Below the pieces are notes generated by a model that searched no databases, was not told the DNA's origin, and was given only the letters and a program-made list of their open reading frames with translations. The position numbers and the translations under genes were made by a program. A stretch of 64,000 bases of DNA from Stenogyne calaminthoides (taxonomy: Eukaryota; Streptophyta; Magnoliopsida; Lamiales; Lamiaceae), in contig JBBCBC010000027.1 of assembly GCA_037126765.1 (NCBI GenBank), forward strand, positions 5,108,406 to 5,172,405. The letters are read 5' to 3'. Each line of letters opens with the position of its first letter. Within the stretch, counting starts at the first letter, position 1. Positions 10,217 to 23,500 of this stretch are shown one piece after another.

Positions 10217-11544
10217 GATGAAAGGGAGAAGGAAATAAAATGGAAATCTCGTGCCTGAAGCGTATGTGTAATTTGGGAGGGGTAAATTGGACATAAAATT
10301 ACACTGTAGAAGCCTTCTTACTCGAACACCCCCAACGTGAAGACATTAATTAAGCAGCGTGACTACATTATTTTAACCATAATACCACCCGGGTTGGCAA
10401 GATAAATGTCGGATCCATACAAAATTTGTATGCCCATATACCTTGATACCAAACAGTCCACTAAATTTATAAAGGCAACTGTTAAACCCATATACTCCCC
10501 TACCAAATGGTGGGGCTGTAGTGTTTTGTTGTACATGTGTACATATTACTTTGCCTTATTTAGGATATGTCGTGTTATATCTGAACTTAAAATAAAATGT
10601 CAATTTATTCATTTATAAAGGTAAGGGATCATAAACTTTCTTATATATAGCTAAGTCAAGCATTTAGATGTTTTTTTTTTCTTTAAACAGAGTCAAATAT
10701 TTAAGCTCCATTTGGATAGGTGGATTTGAAATTCATAAATTTCACATATAAATTACTACTCTAATGAATTTATAAATACTTAGATTTGAGTAGCTAGTTA
10801 AAAATTGAGGGATTTTAAATTCTCATTAAAACCTAGTCATTTGAAATCTCCTCCTCTCTACCCCTTCCTTCTCTCTCCCTCCTTTACTCTCTCATCTCTT
10901 GACAATTCATGACTTAATTATATATGCATTTTTACATGTATTATTTTACAAATTCATTCATTTCAAATTCTCACTATTCAAATCGAGTCTTAGATTAATT
11001 GCATTAATTATCACCTGTCAAATTGGGTAGTTTGTATCATAATGAAGATATTTGTGTATCCTACATGATAATCTGCTTCAGTCTTATTGATTAATGTTTA
11101 TTGCCAACCTTCCTTTCAAAAAGAAAAAGTTTATTGCCAATTTGATTAATTAATTAATTTGCAAGTGAATGGTTCTATAACAATGATACAAAAATATAAA
11201 ATCGTTTAATTAATAAGTATTATTGTGTACACTACTAATATCAATTAATAGTTAGCCATCTTGACTCAATCCAAGTATTAAACCGAGTTGGAGTTAAATT
11301 TTGAAATATTAAAACAGTACCTAGGGTCAAATAGACTGATAATTTCATCCCACCCTTCTAGATGTGACGATATTAGGAGTGTTCACAGTACGTATTAAAA
11401 TGGATATTTAAAAATATTCGTGTTCGCATTCAAATTTGATGATTTTAAAATTCGAGTGTTCGTGTATTTATGTTGAAATTTCAGTACAGATCAACATAAA
11501 TTTATTATTTTTTGATACGAATAGAAACAGATTTTCGGTTATAA
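10217..11544. repeat. Intergenic sequence with a Tourist-like end and one TIR MITE
   Basis: No gene is supported. CTCCCCTACCAAATGGTGGGG at about 10495-10515 is an inverted counterpart of the end at 6683. At about 10702-10992 a second MITE has ends AAGCTCCATTTGGATAGG and CTATTCAAATCGAGTCTTA, with matching inner arms (GGATTTGAAATTCATAAATT against the right-arm complement). The rest is AT-rich. Confidence 0.45.
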
Positions 11545-11976
11545 CACTACAAGAAAATGAAGTTTTGTCTACGAAATTTTTTAAATGGCTATGAAATTTT
11601 ACTACAAAAATAATTTAGTTCTTAAAAAGTGAGGATTGTCTTCGATTTGCCTATTAATATTTAGAATAATCTTTGAAAAAAATACCTACACAAATAATTC
11701 TCTAGACAAACAAATTACCTACGAGCAATTTACTTACACATTTGTAATTTATATGAGTAAACTTACCTACACAAAAGACAATTTACATTTTCGTAGTCAA
11801 TTATATTTGTAGTTTAAAAATAGCCTATAAAATTAAAAAAATATATATATAGGCAAATCGTAGGCAAGTCTTACTATTTAAGGACGAAATTATTTTCGTT
11901 GAAAATTTTGTAGACATGTTGAAAAAATATTGAAAAATATCGTAGGCGATGCACTTTTTTTTTTTTTTTGGTAGTA
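11545..11976. mobile_element. Small CACTA-type MITE, 432 bp
   Basis: The left end is CACTACAAGAAAA and the right end is a T run followed by GGTAGTA, a decayed CACTA terminus. TAA flanks both sides (11542-11544 and 11977-11979), which fits the 3-bp duplication made by CACTA elements. Short subterminal motifs (CCTACACAAA, CTACGAA, CGTAGGCAA) recur in both orientations. There is no coding capacity. Confidence 0.65.
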
Positions 11977-12084
11977 TAATGGAACCGAATCGAAACGAAA
12001 ATATGATTTTTTACCCTTTAATTTATATTCACCCTTCTTTTTCATTGAACAATATTATTTGTTTGACTAGGTCTTGTATGCACC

Positions 12085-12440
12085 CTGCCAAGATCACAAG
12101 ACTATAATAAGATTTTAAGCGATGTAACTTGTTATCTTTGAAAAGTGACTTATTTACACAGAAAAGTACAAATGTTAACATGGGAACACAGTTGCATGCT
12201 TCTGTTTGGAATAGTTGCATGTTTCTATTTTGTATAGTTGCACGCTTCTAAAATGTTGCATCGTGCACTCATAATGCATTTTAGAAGCGTGGAACTATAC
12301 AAAATAGAAACGTGCAGCTATTCCAAACAGAAGCATGCAACTATGTTCTCATATTAATAGTTGCACTTTTTAGCATAACAAGTTGTACTTTTCAGCATAA
12401 CAAGTTGCACGCTTCTAAAATGTACTATCATAGAATTATA
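12085..12440. repeat. Long palindrome (foldback element)
   Basis: Arms at about 12085-12255 and 12272-12440 are imperfect reverse complements. The best stretch pairs GCATGCTTCTGTTTGGAATA (12195-12214) with its complement at about 12317-12336, followed by TAGAAGCGTG-type sequence near the centre. The two small ORFs with the same start (MQLFQTEACN) on opposite strands are mirror images created by the palindrome. Part of the same sequence occurs at 47800-47960. Confidence 0.75.
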
Positions 12441-13629
12441 CTTGAATTCAATAACATTATAACACAATTTGAACTATTTAATTTGGTTCAGTGCGGTTCA
12501 GTACGGTCCGGTGCAATTTTATTCAAATTTTCGATATGGTTAATTCGGTAATATTCAGATCTGTACCACAAAAAAAATTCAATTCGATTAGAAACATGTC
12601 AAAAAATCAACGATTATTTTCAATTCGATTCTTTTTCAATCCAAATCTGATAATCTACAAACTCTGTGAACAACCCTAGTTCCTATTGATATAATATATA
12701 GTTTTACTTGTTTTTTTAATTGAAAGATTTGTTTTGATGCATAATTAATTAGCGAATATAAACCTTATTATTGCACATCGTTGGAACTGAAAAACAATGA
12801 TTAATGAGTTTTGAAATTTAAATTTTAAGAGAAAATTAATATTGAGTACAAATTTTTAATACAAACGAAATTGTATAAATAGTTAAAATTCCATTCGAAA
12901 GTTCAAATAAATTGTAGATTCATAAGACACCCAAATTTTAATAGCATGCCATTGATGCCAATAAATCCAAAGTGCACGCCAATTTTCTTTTTAATAGAAC
13001 TGCAACAGTCAAACTTAATTTATCACTGTGAATCACAATATAAAATAATCTTTTAAGTCTTGTACACCATTATAAAATATATGAGGTACAGCTGTGTGAG
13101 ACGAACTCGTTATAAGAAGAAATATAATTTTGGCATATGACATTTTAATATTTTTAAAAGAGATGATTATTAATTTGGGCAAAATTAATTTGCTCCCATC
13201 ACATGTATGAGTTTTTATCTAAAATATGACTCACTCATTTGTGCACCCCATACATCAATTTAAATTAGTGCAATTGGATTTAATTTTAATTTGAATAAAT
13301 TATGCACTCTAAATTCTAATCCCTAAACAATGAACCATAAATTATATATGAATCATTTGGACCTGGTGAACAATGAACCACTTGGGCCGAGTGAACCATG
13401 AACCACTCAGGCGGGGTTTGGGCCCTGGTCAAAAAAAAAACCTAAAACTGAGTTAAAGGAAATTTGAAATTAAAAAAAAAAACTAAAACTAAAAAAATAT
13501 AAAAAAAAAAAAATCTTAAAATTAAATTGCACCAAATTGATTTGATGCAAATGGTGAACAGGAGAATTTGGCGTAAAATATATATACACACAAGAAATCA
13601 GAATTCTAAAACATCAACGCTGTCAGAGT
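12441..13629. other. Non-coding AT-rich sequence
   Basis: No gene is supported. About 13330-13440 carries repeated GAACCATGAACCACT-type phrases that reappear in the triplicated block at about 15345-15400, so a fragment of the same repeat family is likely. Confidence 0.4.
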
Positions 13630-14163
13630 CAGTGATGTAAAAATCCCGACTAGTCCCTCCTAGGCGGCGTCTAGGCGCTAGGCGGTCGTCGGCCGACCCG
13701 ATTTTGTCTAGGCACCGCCTAGACGACCGAGTCTGGAGCTAGATGGCTAAGTTGGGAGCTAGGTGTCCAACACTAAGATATTATTTAATAATGAGAGACT
13801 TTGTTCTTAGATTAAATTGATCGTAAGACAAAGATTGATAATTTTCACTACACTAAAATTCCAAAACAAAAATTTATTTAGTTTTTTTATGTTAAATTAA
13901 TTTTCTTGTACTCTATAATGGATAATAGATATAAGAAAATGTGTTTTAATTGTTATCTAGATTTAGGCGGTTGTATAATGAATTTGTTAATTAATTTTGA
14001 AGTGTATGTTTGTTATAATATATTGATAAGTAGTAAATAAAACTCATTTAGATGAAAAAAAAAAACCGAACCGACTAGTTCCCGATTACTCCCCGCCTAG
14101 ACGGCCTAGTCGCTAGGCGGTCCATATCCGCCCGACTACCGATTTCCGACTTCTACACCCTTG
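13630..14163. mobile_element. hAT-type MITE, 534 bp, perfect 8-bp TSD
   Basis: The element runs from CAGTGATGTA to TACACCCTTG and is flanked by a perfect 8-bp duplication GTCAGAGT (13622-13629 and 14164-14171). GC-rich subterminal sequence (CCTAGGCGGCG, CGCTAGGCGG) lies at both ends. The breakpoint of the tandem triplication lies inside it at 13754, so the later two units carry only its right part. Confidence 0.85.
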
Positions 14164-17131
14164 GTCAGAGTGCACGTCCTTTTTATGGTTTAAATTTAGA
14201 TAATTAGTTTGTGCGCTTTTAAGTTATGATATTTAAATTTAGGCAAAGTCTTCTTCGCACAAGACAAGATGCACTATCTAATTCAAACGTATTTAAAAAG
14301 TGAAGAAGGGCAATAACAAAAAAAAATATTATATCCATTTCATAAGAAAAAAAGAATTTTTTTTTTTTATATTTTTCATCCAAAAATACCATTTTCCTAC
14401 TACTATCCCACAGTCCCACATCTATATATATATATATATATATATAAATTATAAGTATGTATGTGTTAATCAAATATTACACTTAAATACATATTATAAT
14501 TATTAAAATACAAATTTTAAAATTAAGAATATGAGATCAATAAATTGAATTATTAGGTTTAGTAAAAATTATTATTAGAAAAAATTTATTGATATATACA
14601 TTTGTAAAGAATAAAAGAGATAATTGATCCACATTATACAATTTATTTATTATTATTTTAATATTAATATTTATTTATTAATTAATTCTATTAACATATT
14701 GATGCAATATATTAAATATCCATTATAATGAATTATTTGGTTTTTTTATTTAATTTTTAAAATTAAGATATAATAAAAATGAATAAAGATTGATATATCA
14801 AATAAAATTAAACAAAAGAGAAATAGTCTATAATTTTAAAGTTTTAAGAACTATGTGAGAGTGTGGGCCATGTGGGTATAATTTTTTTTTCAATAAGAGT
14901 GTATAAGTATTTTCATTATAAAATGGATAGATATCTTTTTTCTTGTATGAAATGGATAGAAAACTTTATTTTTTAATAAAATTAGGTATGTATCTTGTTT
15001 TATCATTTAAAAATACAAGCAATTTATTTCTCTAAAATTTAATTTGTTTGTACTAAAAAACTCAATTTATTTTACACTGGATAAATTGTATATTTTAATA
15101 CAAATAATTGAATGTTTTAATTAAATAAATTATAGCTTGTAAAAATACATTTGAGTTGCATGGTGCGTTTGGGCGGAGGAGACCTACTCCTAAATTTAAG
15201 GTTTACTGTTACAATTCCATCGGTTGGATTCCTCTCATGTTGTAAAATATGGTGTTCCACCCATGTTCTATATTCTTTAAATTTGACACATGTTCCATGT
15301 TTTAATTATTTAAAATTCTAAACTCTATACCCTAAATCATGAACCATAAACCCTAAATTATGAACTATTCAGGCCGGGTGAACCATGAACCACTTGGATC
15401 GGGTTAAGTTCAGGTCGCGTAACAGAAAAAACTGGATTTTTTTTTAAATTATTATTTTTTTTAGATTTTAAATAATTAAAATATAAGACAGATGTCAAAT
15501 TGAAATATTATGGAACATGAGTGGAATACCAAACTTTGGAACAGAGGTATCCGTGCGCAATTCCATGTTCTTTTCTTTTTTGAGCGCATTCCACATTCTA
15601 CTTCTAAATACTATAACTAAAAGTAAAGTATATTTTAATGTATATTCATATTTTTAACAAAAATCCATGCATATTGTGTATATAATTAGGCATGCTAAAA
15701 AAAAAATTGGAGCCGGCGGTTCGAACCTAACCGCAATTTTTTTAATCGCCCATTCCACGGTTCGATTTTTGGAACCGAATCGAAACCGTAAAATACACGG
15801 TTCGGCTACGTTCCATCATTTCTAAACCATGAACCTCGTGTTCCTAAGTTAGAACCGCCCGATTTTTTTTTTTTTAATTTCAATGATTTAGATCTTTTTT
15901 CAACTCAATCCAATGACTATAATAATTTGTAGTATACTACTAGCCTTCTATTAGTTTTATTAATTTACTATTGTTGCATTTTAATATTGTTCTAATGTAG
16001 AAATGTTCGATGATGTATCAATTAGACAATTATCATGTATTTATAATTGTCTAATTATAAAATTATGTATGTTTTAATTATTATAATCTTCCATTTAACC
16101 CATAACAATAATTTGTCATCTAAATGTACATTTTTTTCAAATTTTAGATCAAAAAATTAAAAAAATTAAAAAAAGAGGGAGAAACAAATGAACCCATGGT
16201 TCAAATCGGAACCAAAACCACCTTAGCCACGGTTGTTCGGTTCGGTTCCACCTCTAACAATTTTGGAACCGCCCGGTTCGAAACCGAACCGACGGTTATG
16301 AACCGTGAGCATCTCTATATATAATACTGTTGCAAAGATAATTTTAGATAAAAAATAAAATCATCCAAACTCAACATCAAATAATTGAGCCCACGTGGTG
16401 TTTTTTTTTTTTAAGGAGCCCACGTGCTAATTAGTTTAGTACTAAAAAGGACAAGAAATTCAACTCGTTGACCAATATTTACTTATAAGTCCATTGCATG
16501 TGTTTGTATTATTTATTGGTCCATTCATCATTTTATTAGTCTCAGGTCCAAATTTTTATTTGTAATGTTAAGTTTCTGATCTAAATTCATGGATCAGTGT
16601 TAATTTATTTTTATTTTGAAATTTGGAGTAATAGGAATAAGAATTCTAACGTTTGGGAACCGATTGTTTCTTTAATTGATTAATTCGGAGTAATAGGAAG
16701 CAAATCAGTGTAAACTTATTGTTTTAATCAGTTTTTATCTTCAATTGGAGAAAATGAAAAGGATGGTTGATGTGAAAGAAGAAGAAAAAAAGAGATGTGA
16801 TTTTTAGTTTGCAGAGAGAAATTAAAATAAGAGCAAATATGTCTCTTTAAGAGGGTTTGTTGGACCTCTTTGTAATTTAAAATGGAGTGTGAACCTAGTA
16901 GTAATTTTTAAGTCCATTTTGAATCTAAGAGTAAGTTACTCTTAATGATTTACATTCACGCTCCTATGAGAAAGGAAAATAGTGTATTTTTAAATAGAGT
17001 ATTAACTTTTAATTTATCAATATTAATTATGCATCAGTTACAACCCAGCCACATGTTACTCATCATTCCGTACGTCCCTCTCTCGAAATGTAATTGAGAG
17101 CTAAACCACATTTGTCTCTTTATCACAAATT
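13754..17131. repeat. Tandem block, unit 1 (3378 bp)
   Basis: This is the first of three head-to-tail copies. The landmark GGGAGCTAGG sits at 13754, 17132 and 20504. The unit holds the right part of a hAT MITE (to 14163), an AT dinucleotide run (about 14421-14446), an inverted-repeat element at about 15215-15570 and a 631-bp hAT MITE (15687-16317). I see no gene. The small ORFs repeated in the units arise from AT-rich sequence. Confidence 0.9.
15687..16317. mobile_element. hAT-type MITE, 631 bp, in tandem unit 1
   Basis: The element runs from TAGGCATGCT to GAGCATCTCTA and is flanked by perfect TATATAAT repeats (15679-15686 and 16318-16325). The subterminal regions are rich in GGTTCGAACC and GAACCG motifs. 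This copy differs from those in units 2 and 3 mainly in these GC-rich ends. Confidence 0.8.
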
Positions 17132-20100
17132 GGGAGCTAGGTCCAACACTAAGATATTATTTAATAATGAGAGACTTTGTTCTTAGATTAAATTGATCGT
17201 AAGACAAAGATTGATAATTTTCACTACACTAAAATTCCAAAACAAAAATTTATTTAGTTTTTTTATGTTAAATTAATTTTCTTGTACTCTATAATGGATA
17301 ATAGATATAAGAAAATGTGTTTTAATTGTTATCTAGATTTAGGCGGTTGTATAATGAATTTGTTAATTAATTTTGAAGTGTATGTTTGTTATAATATATT
17401 GATAAGTAGTAAATAAAACTCATTTAGATGAAAAACAAACCGAACCGACTAGTTCCCGATTACTCCCCGCCTAGATGGCCTAGGCGCTAGGCGGTCCATA
17501 TCCGCCCGACTACCGATTTTCAACTTCTACACCCTTGGTCAGAGTGCACGTCCTTTTTATGGTTTAAATTTAGATAATTAGTTTGTGCGCTTTTAAGTTA
17601 TGATATTTAAATTTAGGCAAAGTCTTCTTCGCACAAGACAAGATGCACTATCTAATTCAAACGTATTTAAAAAGTGAAGAAGGGCAATAACAAAAAAAAT
17701 AAATTATATCCATTTCATAAGAAAAAAAGAATTTTTTTTTTTTATATTTTTCATCCAAAAATACCATTTTCCTACTACTATCCCACAGTCCCACATCTAT
17801 ATATATATATATATATATATAAATTATAAGTATGTATGTGTTAATCAAATATTACACTTAAATACATATTATAATTATTAAAATACAAATTTTAAAATTA
17901 AGAATATGAGATCAATAAATTGAATTATTAGGTTTAGTAAAAATTATTATTAGAATAAAATTATTGATATATACATTTGTAAAGAATAAAAGAGATAATT
18001 GATCCACATTATACAATTTATTTATTATTATTTTAATATTAATATTTATTTATTAATTAATTCTATTAACATATTGATGCAATATATTAAATATCCATTA
18101 TAATGAATTATTTGGTTTTTTTATTTAATTTTTAAAATTAAGATATAATAAAAATGAATAAAGATTGATATATCAAATAAAATTAAACAAAAGAGAAATA
18201 GTCTATAATTTTAAAGTTTTAAGAACTATGTGAGAGTGTGGGCCATGTGGGTATAATTTTTTTTTCAATAAGAGTGTATAAGTATTTTCATTATAAAATG
18301 GATAGATATCTTTTTTCTTGTATGAAATGGATAGAAAACTTTATTTTTTAATAAAATTAGGTATGTATCTTGTTTTATCATTTAAAAATACAAGCAATTT
18401 ATTTCTCTAAAATTTAATTTGTTTGTACTAAAAAACTCAATTTATTTTACACTGGATAAATTGTATATTTTAATACAAATAATTGAATGTTTTAATTAAA
18501 TAAATTATAGCTTGTAAAAATACATTTGAGTTGCATGGTGCGTTTGGGCGGAGGAGACCTACTCCTAAATTTAAGGTTTACTGTTACAATTCCATCGGTT
18601 GGATTCCTCTGTGCCAAAATATGGTGTTCCACCCATGTTCTATATTCTTTAAATTTGACACATGTTCCATGTTTTAATTATTTAAAATTCTAAACTCTAT
18701 ACCCTAAATCATGAACCATAAACCCTAAATTATGAACTATTCAGGCCGGGTGAACCATGAACCACTTGGATCGGGTTAAGTTCAGGTCGCGTAACAGAAA
18801 AAACTGAATTTTTTTTTTAAATTATTATTTTTTTTAGATTTTAAATAATTAAAATATAAGACAGATGTCAAATTGAAATATTATGGAACATGAGTGGAAT
18901 ACCAAACTTTGGAACAGAGGTATCCGTGCGCAATTCCATGTTCTTTTCTTTTTTGAGCGCATTCCACATTCTACTTCTAAATACTATAACTAAAAGTAAA
19001 GTATATTTTAATGTATATTCATATTTTTAACAAAAATCCATGCATATTGTGTATATAATTAGGCATGCTAAAAAAAAAATTGGAGCCGGCGGTTCGAACC
19101 GGAACCGGCAATTTTTTAATCGCCGGTTCCACGGTTCCGATTTTGGAACCGAATCGAAACCGTAAAATACACGGTTCGGTTCTGGTTCCATCATTTCTAG
19201 AACCGCGAACCTCAGGTTCCGGTTAGAACCGCCGATTTTTTTTTTTTATTTCAATGATTTAGATCTTTTTTCAACTCAATCCAATGACTATAATAATTTG
19301 TAGTATACTACTAGCCTTCTATTAGTTTTATTAATTTACTATTGTTGCATTTTAATATTGTTCTAATGTAGAAATGTTCGATGATGTATCAATTAGACAA
19401 TTATCATGTATTTATAATTGTCTAATTATAAAATTATGTATGTTTTAATTATTATAATCTTCCATTTAACCCATAACAATAATTTGTCATCTAAATGTAC
19501 ATTTTTTCAAATTTTAGATCAAAAAATTAAAAAAAATTAAAAAAAGAGGGAGAAACAAATGAACCCCCATGGTTCAAATCGAACCAAAACCACCTTAGCC
19601 ACGGTTGCCTCCTCCTGTTCCACCTCTAACAATTTTGGAACCGCCGGTTCGAAACCGGAACCGACGGTTGCGGAACCGTGAGCATCTCTATATATAATAC
19701 TGTTGCAAAGATAATTTTAGATAAAAATAAAAATCATCCAAACTCAACATCAAATAATTGAGCCCACGTGGTGTTTTTTTTTAAGGGAGCCCACGTGCTA
19801 ATTAGTTTAGTACTAAAAAGGACAAGAAATTCAACTCGTTGACCAATATTTACTTATAGGTCCATTGCATGTGTTTGTATTATTTATTGGTCCATTCATC
19901 ATTTTATTAGTCTCAGGTCCAAATTTTTATTTGTAATGTTAAGTTTCTGATCTAAATTCATGGATCAGTGTTAATTTATTTTTATTTTGAAATTTGGAGT
20001 AATAGGAATAAGAATTCTAACGTTTGGGAACCGATTGTTTCTTTAATTGATTAATTCGGAGTAATAGGAAGCAAATCAGTGTAAACTTATTGTTTTAATC

Positions 20101-20503
20101 AGTTTTTATCTTCAATTGGAGAAAATGAAAAGGATGGTTGATGTGAAAGAAGAAGAAAAAAAGAGATGTGATTTTTAGTTTGCAGAGAGAAATTAAAATA
20201 AGAGCAAATATGTCTCTTTAAGAGGGTTTGTTGGACCTCTTTGTAATTTAAAATGGAGGGTGAACCTAAGTAGTAATTTTTAAGTCCATTTTGAATCTAA
20301 GAGTAAGTTACTCTTAATGATTTACATTCACGCTCCTATGAGAAAGGAAAATAGTGTATTTTTAAATAGAGTATTAACTTTTAATTTATCAATATTAATT
20401 ATGCATCAGTTACAACCCAGCCACATGTTACTCATCATTCCGTACGTCCCTCTCTCGAAATGTAATTGAGAGCTAAACCACATTTGTCTCTTTATCACAA
20501 ATT
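17132..20503. repeat. Tandem block, unit 2 (3372 bp)
   Basis: This is the second head-to-tail copy. It is almost identical by eye to units 1 and 3, with scattered small differences (for example, it lacks GT in GGTGTCC at its start). The junction to unit 1 reads TTTATCACAAATT then GGGAGCTAGG, joining the far end of one unit to the interior of the left-hand hAT MITE. Confidence 0.9.
19060..19690. mobile_element. hAT-type MITE, 631 bp, in tandem unit 2
   Basis: Same termini and same flanking TATATAAT duplication as the copy in unit 1, showing that the insertion preceded the triplication. Its GGAACCGG-rich ends differ from those of unit 1. Confidence 0.8.
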
Positions 20504-23500
20504 GGGAGCTAGGTGTCCAACACTAAGATATTATTTAATAATGAGAGACTTTGTTCTTAGATTAAATTGATCGTAAGACAAAGATTGATAATTTTCACTA
20601 CACTAAAATTCCAAAACAAAAATTTATTTAGTTTTTTTATGTTAAATTAATTTTCTTGTACTCTATAATGGATAATAGATATAAGAAAATGTGTTTTAAT
20701 TGTTATCTAGATTTAGGCGGTTGTATAATGAATTTGTTAATTAATTTTGAAGTGTATGTTTGTTATAATATATTGATAAGTAGTAAATAAAACTCATTTA
20801 GATGAAAAACAAACCGAACCGACTAGTTCCCGATTACTCCCCGCCTAGACGGCCTAGGCGCTAGGCGGTCCATATCCGCCCGACTACCGATTTTCGACTT
20901 CTACACCCTTGGTTAGAGTGCACGTCCTTTTTATGGTTTAAATTTAGATAATTAGTTTGTGCGCTTTTAAGTTATGATATTTAAATTTAGGCAAAGTCTT
21001 CTTCGCACAAGACAAGATGCACTATCTAATTCAAACGTATTTAAAAAGTGAAGAAGGACAATAACAAAAAAAATAAATTATATCCATTTCATAAGAAAAA
21101 AAGAATTTTTTTTTTTATATTTTTCATCCAAAAATACCATTTTCCTACTACTATCCCACAGTCCCACATCTATATATATATATATATATATAAATTATAA
21201 GTATGTATGTGTTAATCAAATATTACACTTAAATACATATTATAATTATTAAAATACAAATTTTAAAATTAAGAATATGAGATCAATAAATTGAATTATT
21301 AGGTTTAGTAAAAATTATTATTAGAAAAAATTTATTGATATATACATTTGTAAAGAATAAAAGAGATAATTGATCCACATTATACAATTTATTTATTATT
21401 ATTTTAATATTAATATTTATTTATTAATTAATTCTATTAACATATTGATGCAATATATTAAATATCCATTATAATGAATTATTTGGTTTTTTTATTTAAT
21501 TTTTAAAATTAAGATATAATAAAAATGAATAAAGATTGATATATCAAATAAAATTAAACAAAAGAGAAATAGTCTATAATTTTAAAGTTTTAAGAACTAT
21601 GTGAGAGTGTGGGCCATGTGGGTATAATTTTTTTTTCAATAAGAGTGTATAAGTATTTTCATTATAAAATGGATAGATATCTTTTTTCTTGTATGAAATG
21701 GATAGAAAACTTTATTTTTTAATAAAATTAGGTATGTATCTTGTTTTATCATTTAAAAATACAAGCAATTTATTTCTCTAAAATTTAATTTGTTTGTACT
21801 AAAAAACTCAATTTATTTTACACTGGATAAATTGTATATTTTAATACAAATAATTGAATGTTTTAATTAAATAAATTATAGCTTGTAAAAATACATTTGA
21901 GTTGCATGGTGCGTTTGGGCGGAGGAGACCTACTCCTAAATTTAAGGTTTACTGTTACAATTCCATCGGTTGGATTCCTCTGTGCCAAAATATGGTGTTC
22001 CACCCATGTTCTATATTCTTTAAATTTGACACATGTTCCATGTTTTAATTATTTAAAATTCTAAACTCTATACCCTAAATCATGAACCATAAACCCTAAA
22101 TTATGAACTATTCAGGCCGGGTGAACCATGAACCACTTGGATCGGGTTAAGTTCAGGTCGCGTAACAGAAAAAACTGGATTTTTTTTTTTTTTAAATTAT
22201 TATTTTTTTTAGATTTTAAATAATTAAAATATAAGACAGATGTCAAATTGAAATATTATGGAACATGAGTGGAATACCAAACTTTGGAACAGAGGTATCC
22301 GTGCGCAATTCCATGTTCTTTTCTTTTTTGAGCGCATTCCACATTCTACTTCTAAATACTATAACTAAAAGTAAAGTATATTTTAATGTATATTCATATT
22401 TTTAACAAAAATTCATGCATATTGTGTATATAATTAGGCATGCTAAAAAAAAATTGGAGCCGGCGGTTCGAACCGGAACCGCCAGTTTTTTAATCGTCGG
22501 TTCCACGGTTCCGATTTTGGAACCGAATCGAAACCATAAAATACACGGTTCGGTTCTGGTTCCATCATTTCTAGAACCGCGAACCTTAGGTTCCGGTTAG
22601 AACCGCCGATTTTTTTTTTTAATTTCAATGATTTAGATCTTTTTTCAACTCAATCCAATGACTATAATAATTTGTAGTATACTACTAGCCTTCTATTAGT
22701 TTTATTAATTTACTATTGTTGCATTTTAATATTGTTCTAATGTAGAAATGTTCGATGATGTATCAATTAGACAATTATCATGTATTTATAATTGTCTAAT
22801 TATAAAATTATGTATGTTTTAATTATTATAATCTTCCATTTAACCCATAACAATAATTTGTCATCTAAATGTACATTTTTTCAAATTTTAGATCAAAAAA
22901 TTAAAAAAAAATTAAAAAAAAGAGGGAGAAACAGCCGGAACCGGCGGTTCGAAATCGGAACCGAAACCACCTTAGCCACGGTTCGGTTCCGGTTCCACCC
23001 CTAACAATTTTGGAACCGCCGGTTCGAAACCGGAACCGACGGTTGCGGAACCGTGAGCATCTCTATATATAATACTGTTGCAAAGATAATTTTAGATAAA
23101 AATAAAAATCATCCAAACTCAACATCAAATAATTGAGCCCACGTGGTGTTTTTTTTTAAGGGAGCCCACGTGCTAATTAGTTTAGTACTAAAAAGGACAA
23201 GAAATTCAACTCGTTGACCAATATTTACTTATAAGTCCATTGCATGTGTTTGTATTATTTATTGGTCCATTCATCATTTTATTAGTGTCAGGTCCAAATT
23301 TTTATTTGTAATGTTAAGTTTCTGATCTAAATTCATGGATCAGTGTTAATTTATTTTTATTTTGAAATTTGGAGTAATAGGAATAAGAATTCTAACGTTT
23401 GGGAACCGATTGTTTCTTTAATTGATTAATTCGGAGTAATAGGAAGCAAATCAGTGTAAACTTATTGTTTTAATCAGTTTTTATCTTCAATTGGAGAAAA

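Noticed and set aside
12029..12551. Paired ORFs on opposite strands with the same N-terminus
   Set aside because: They are mirror images produced by the palindrome, not duplicated genes.
14219..17848. Repeated ORFs starting MINTYILIIYIY in the tandem units
   Set aside because: They translate an AT dinucleotide run and T-rich sequence, and their lengths differ between units. They are not genes.
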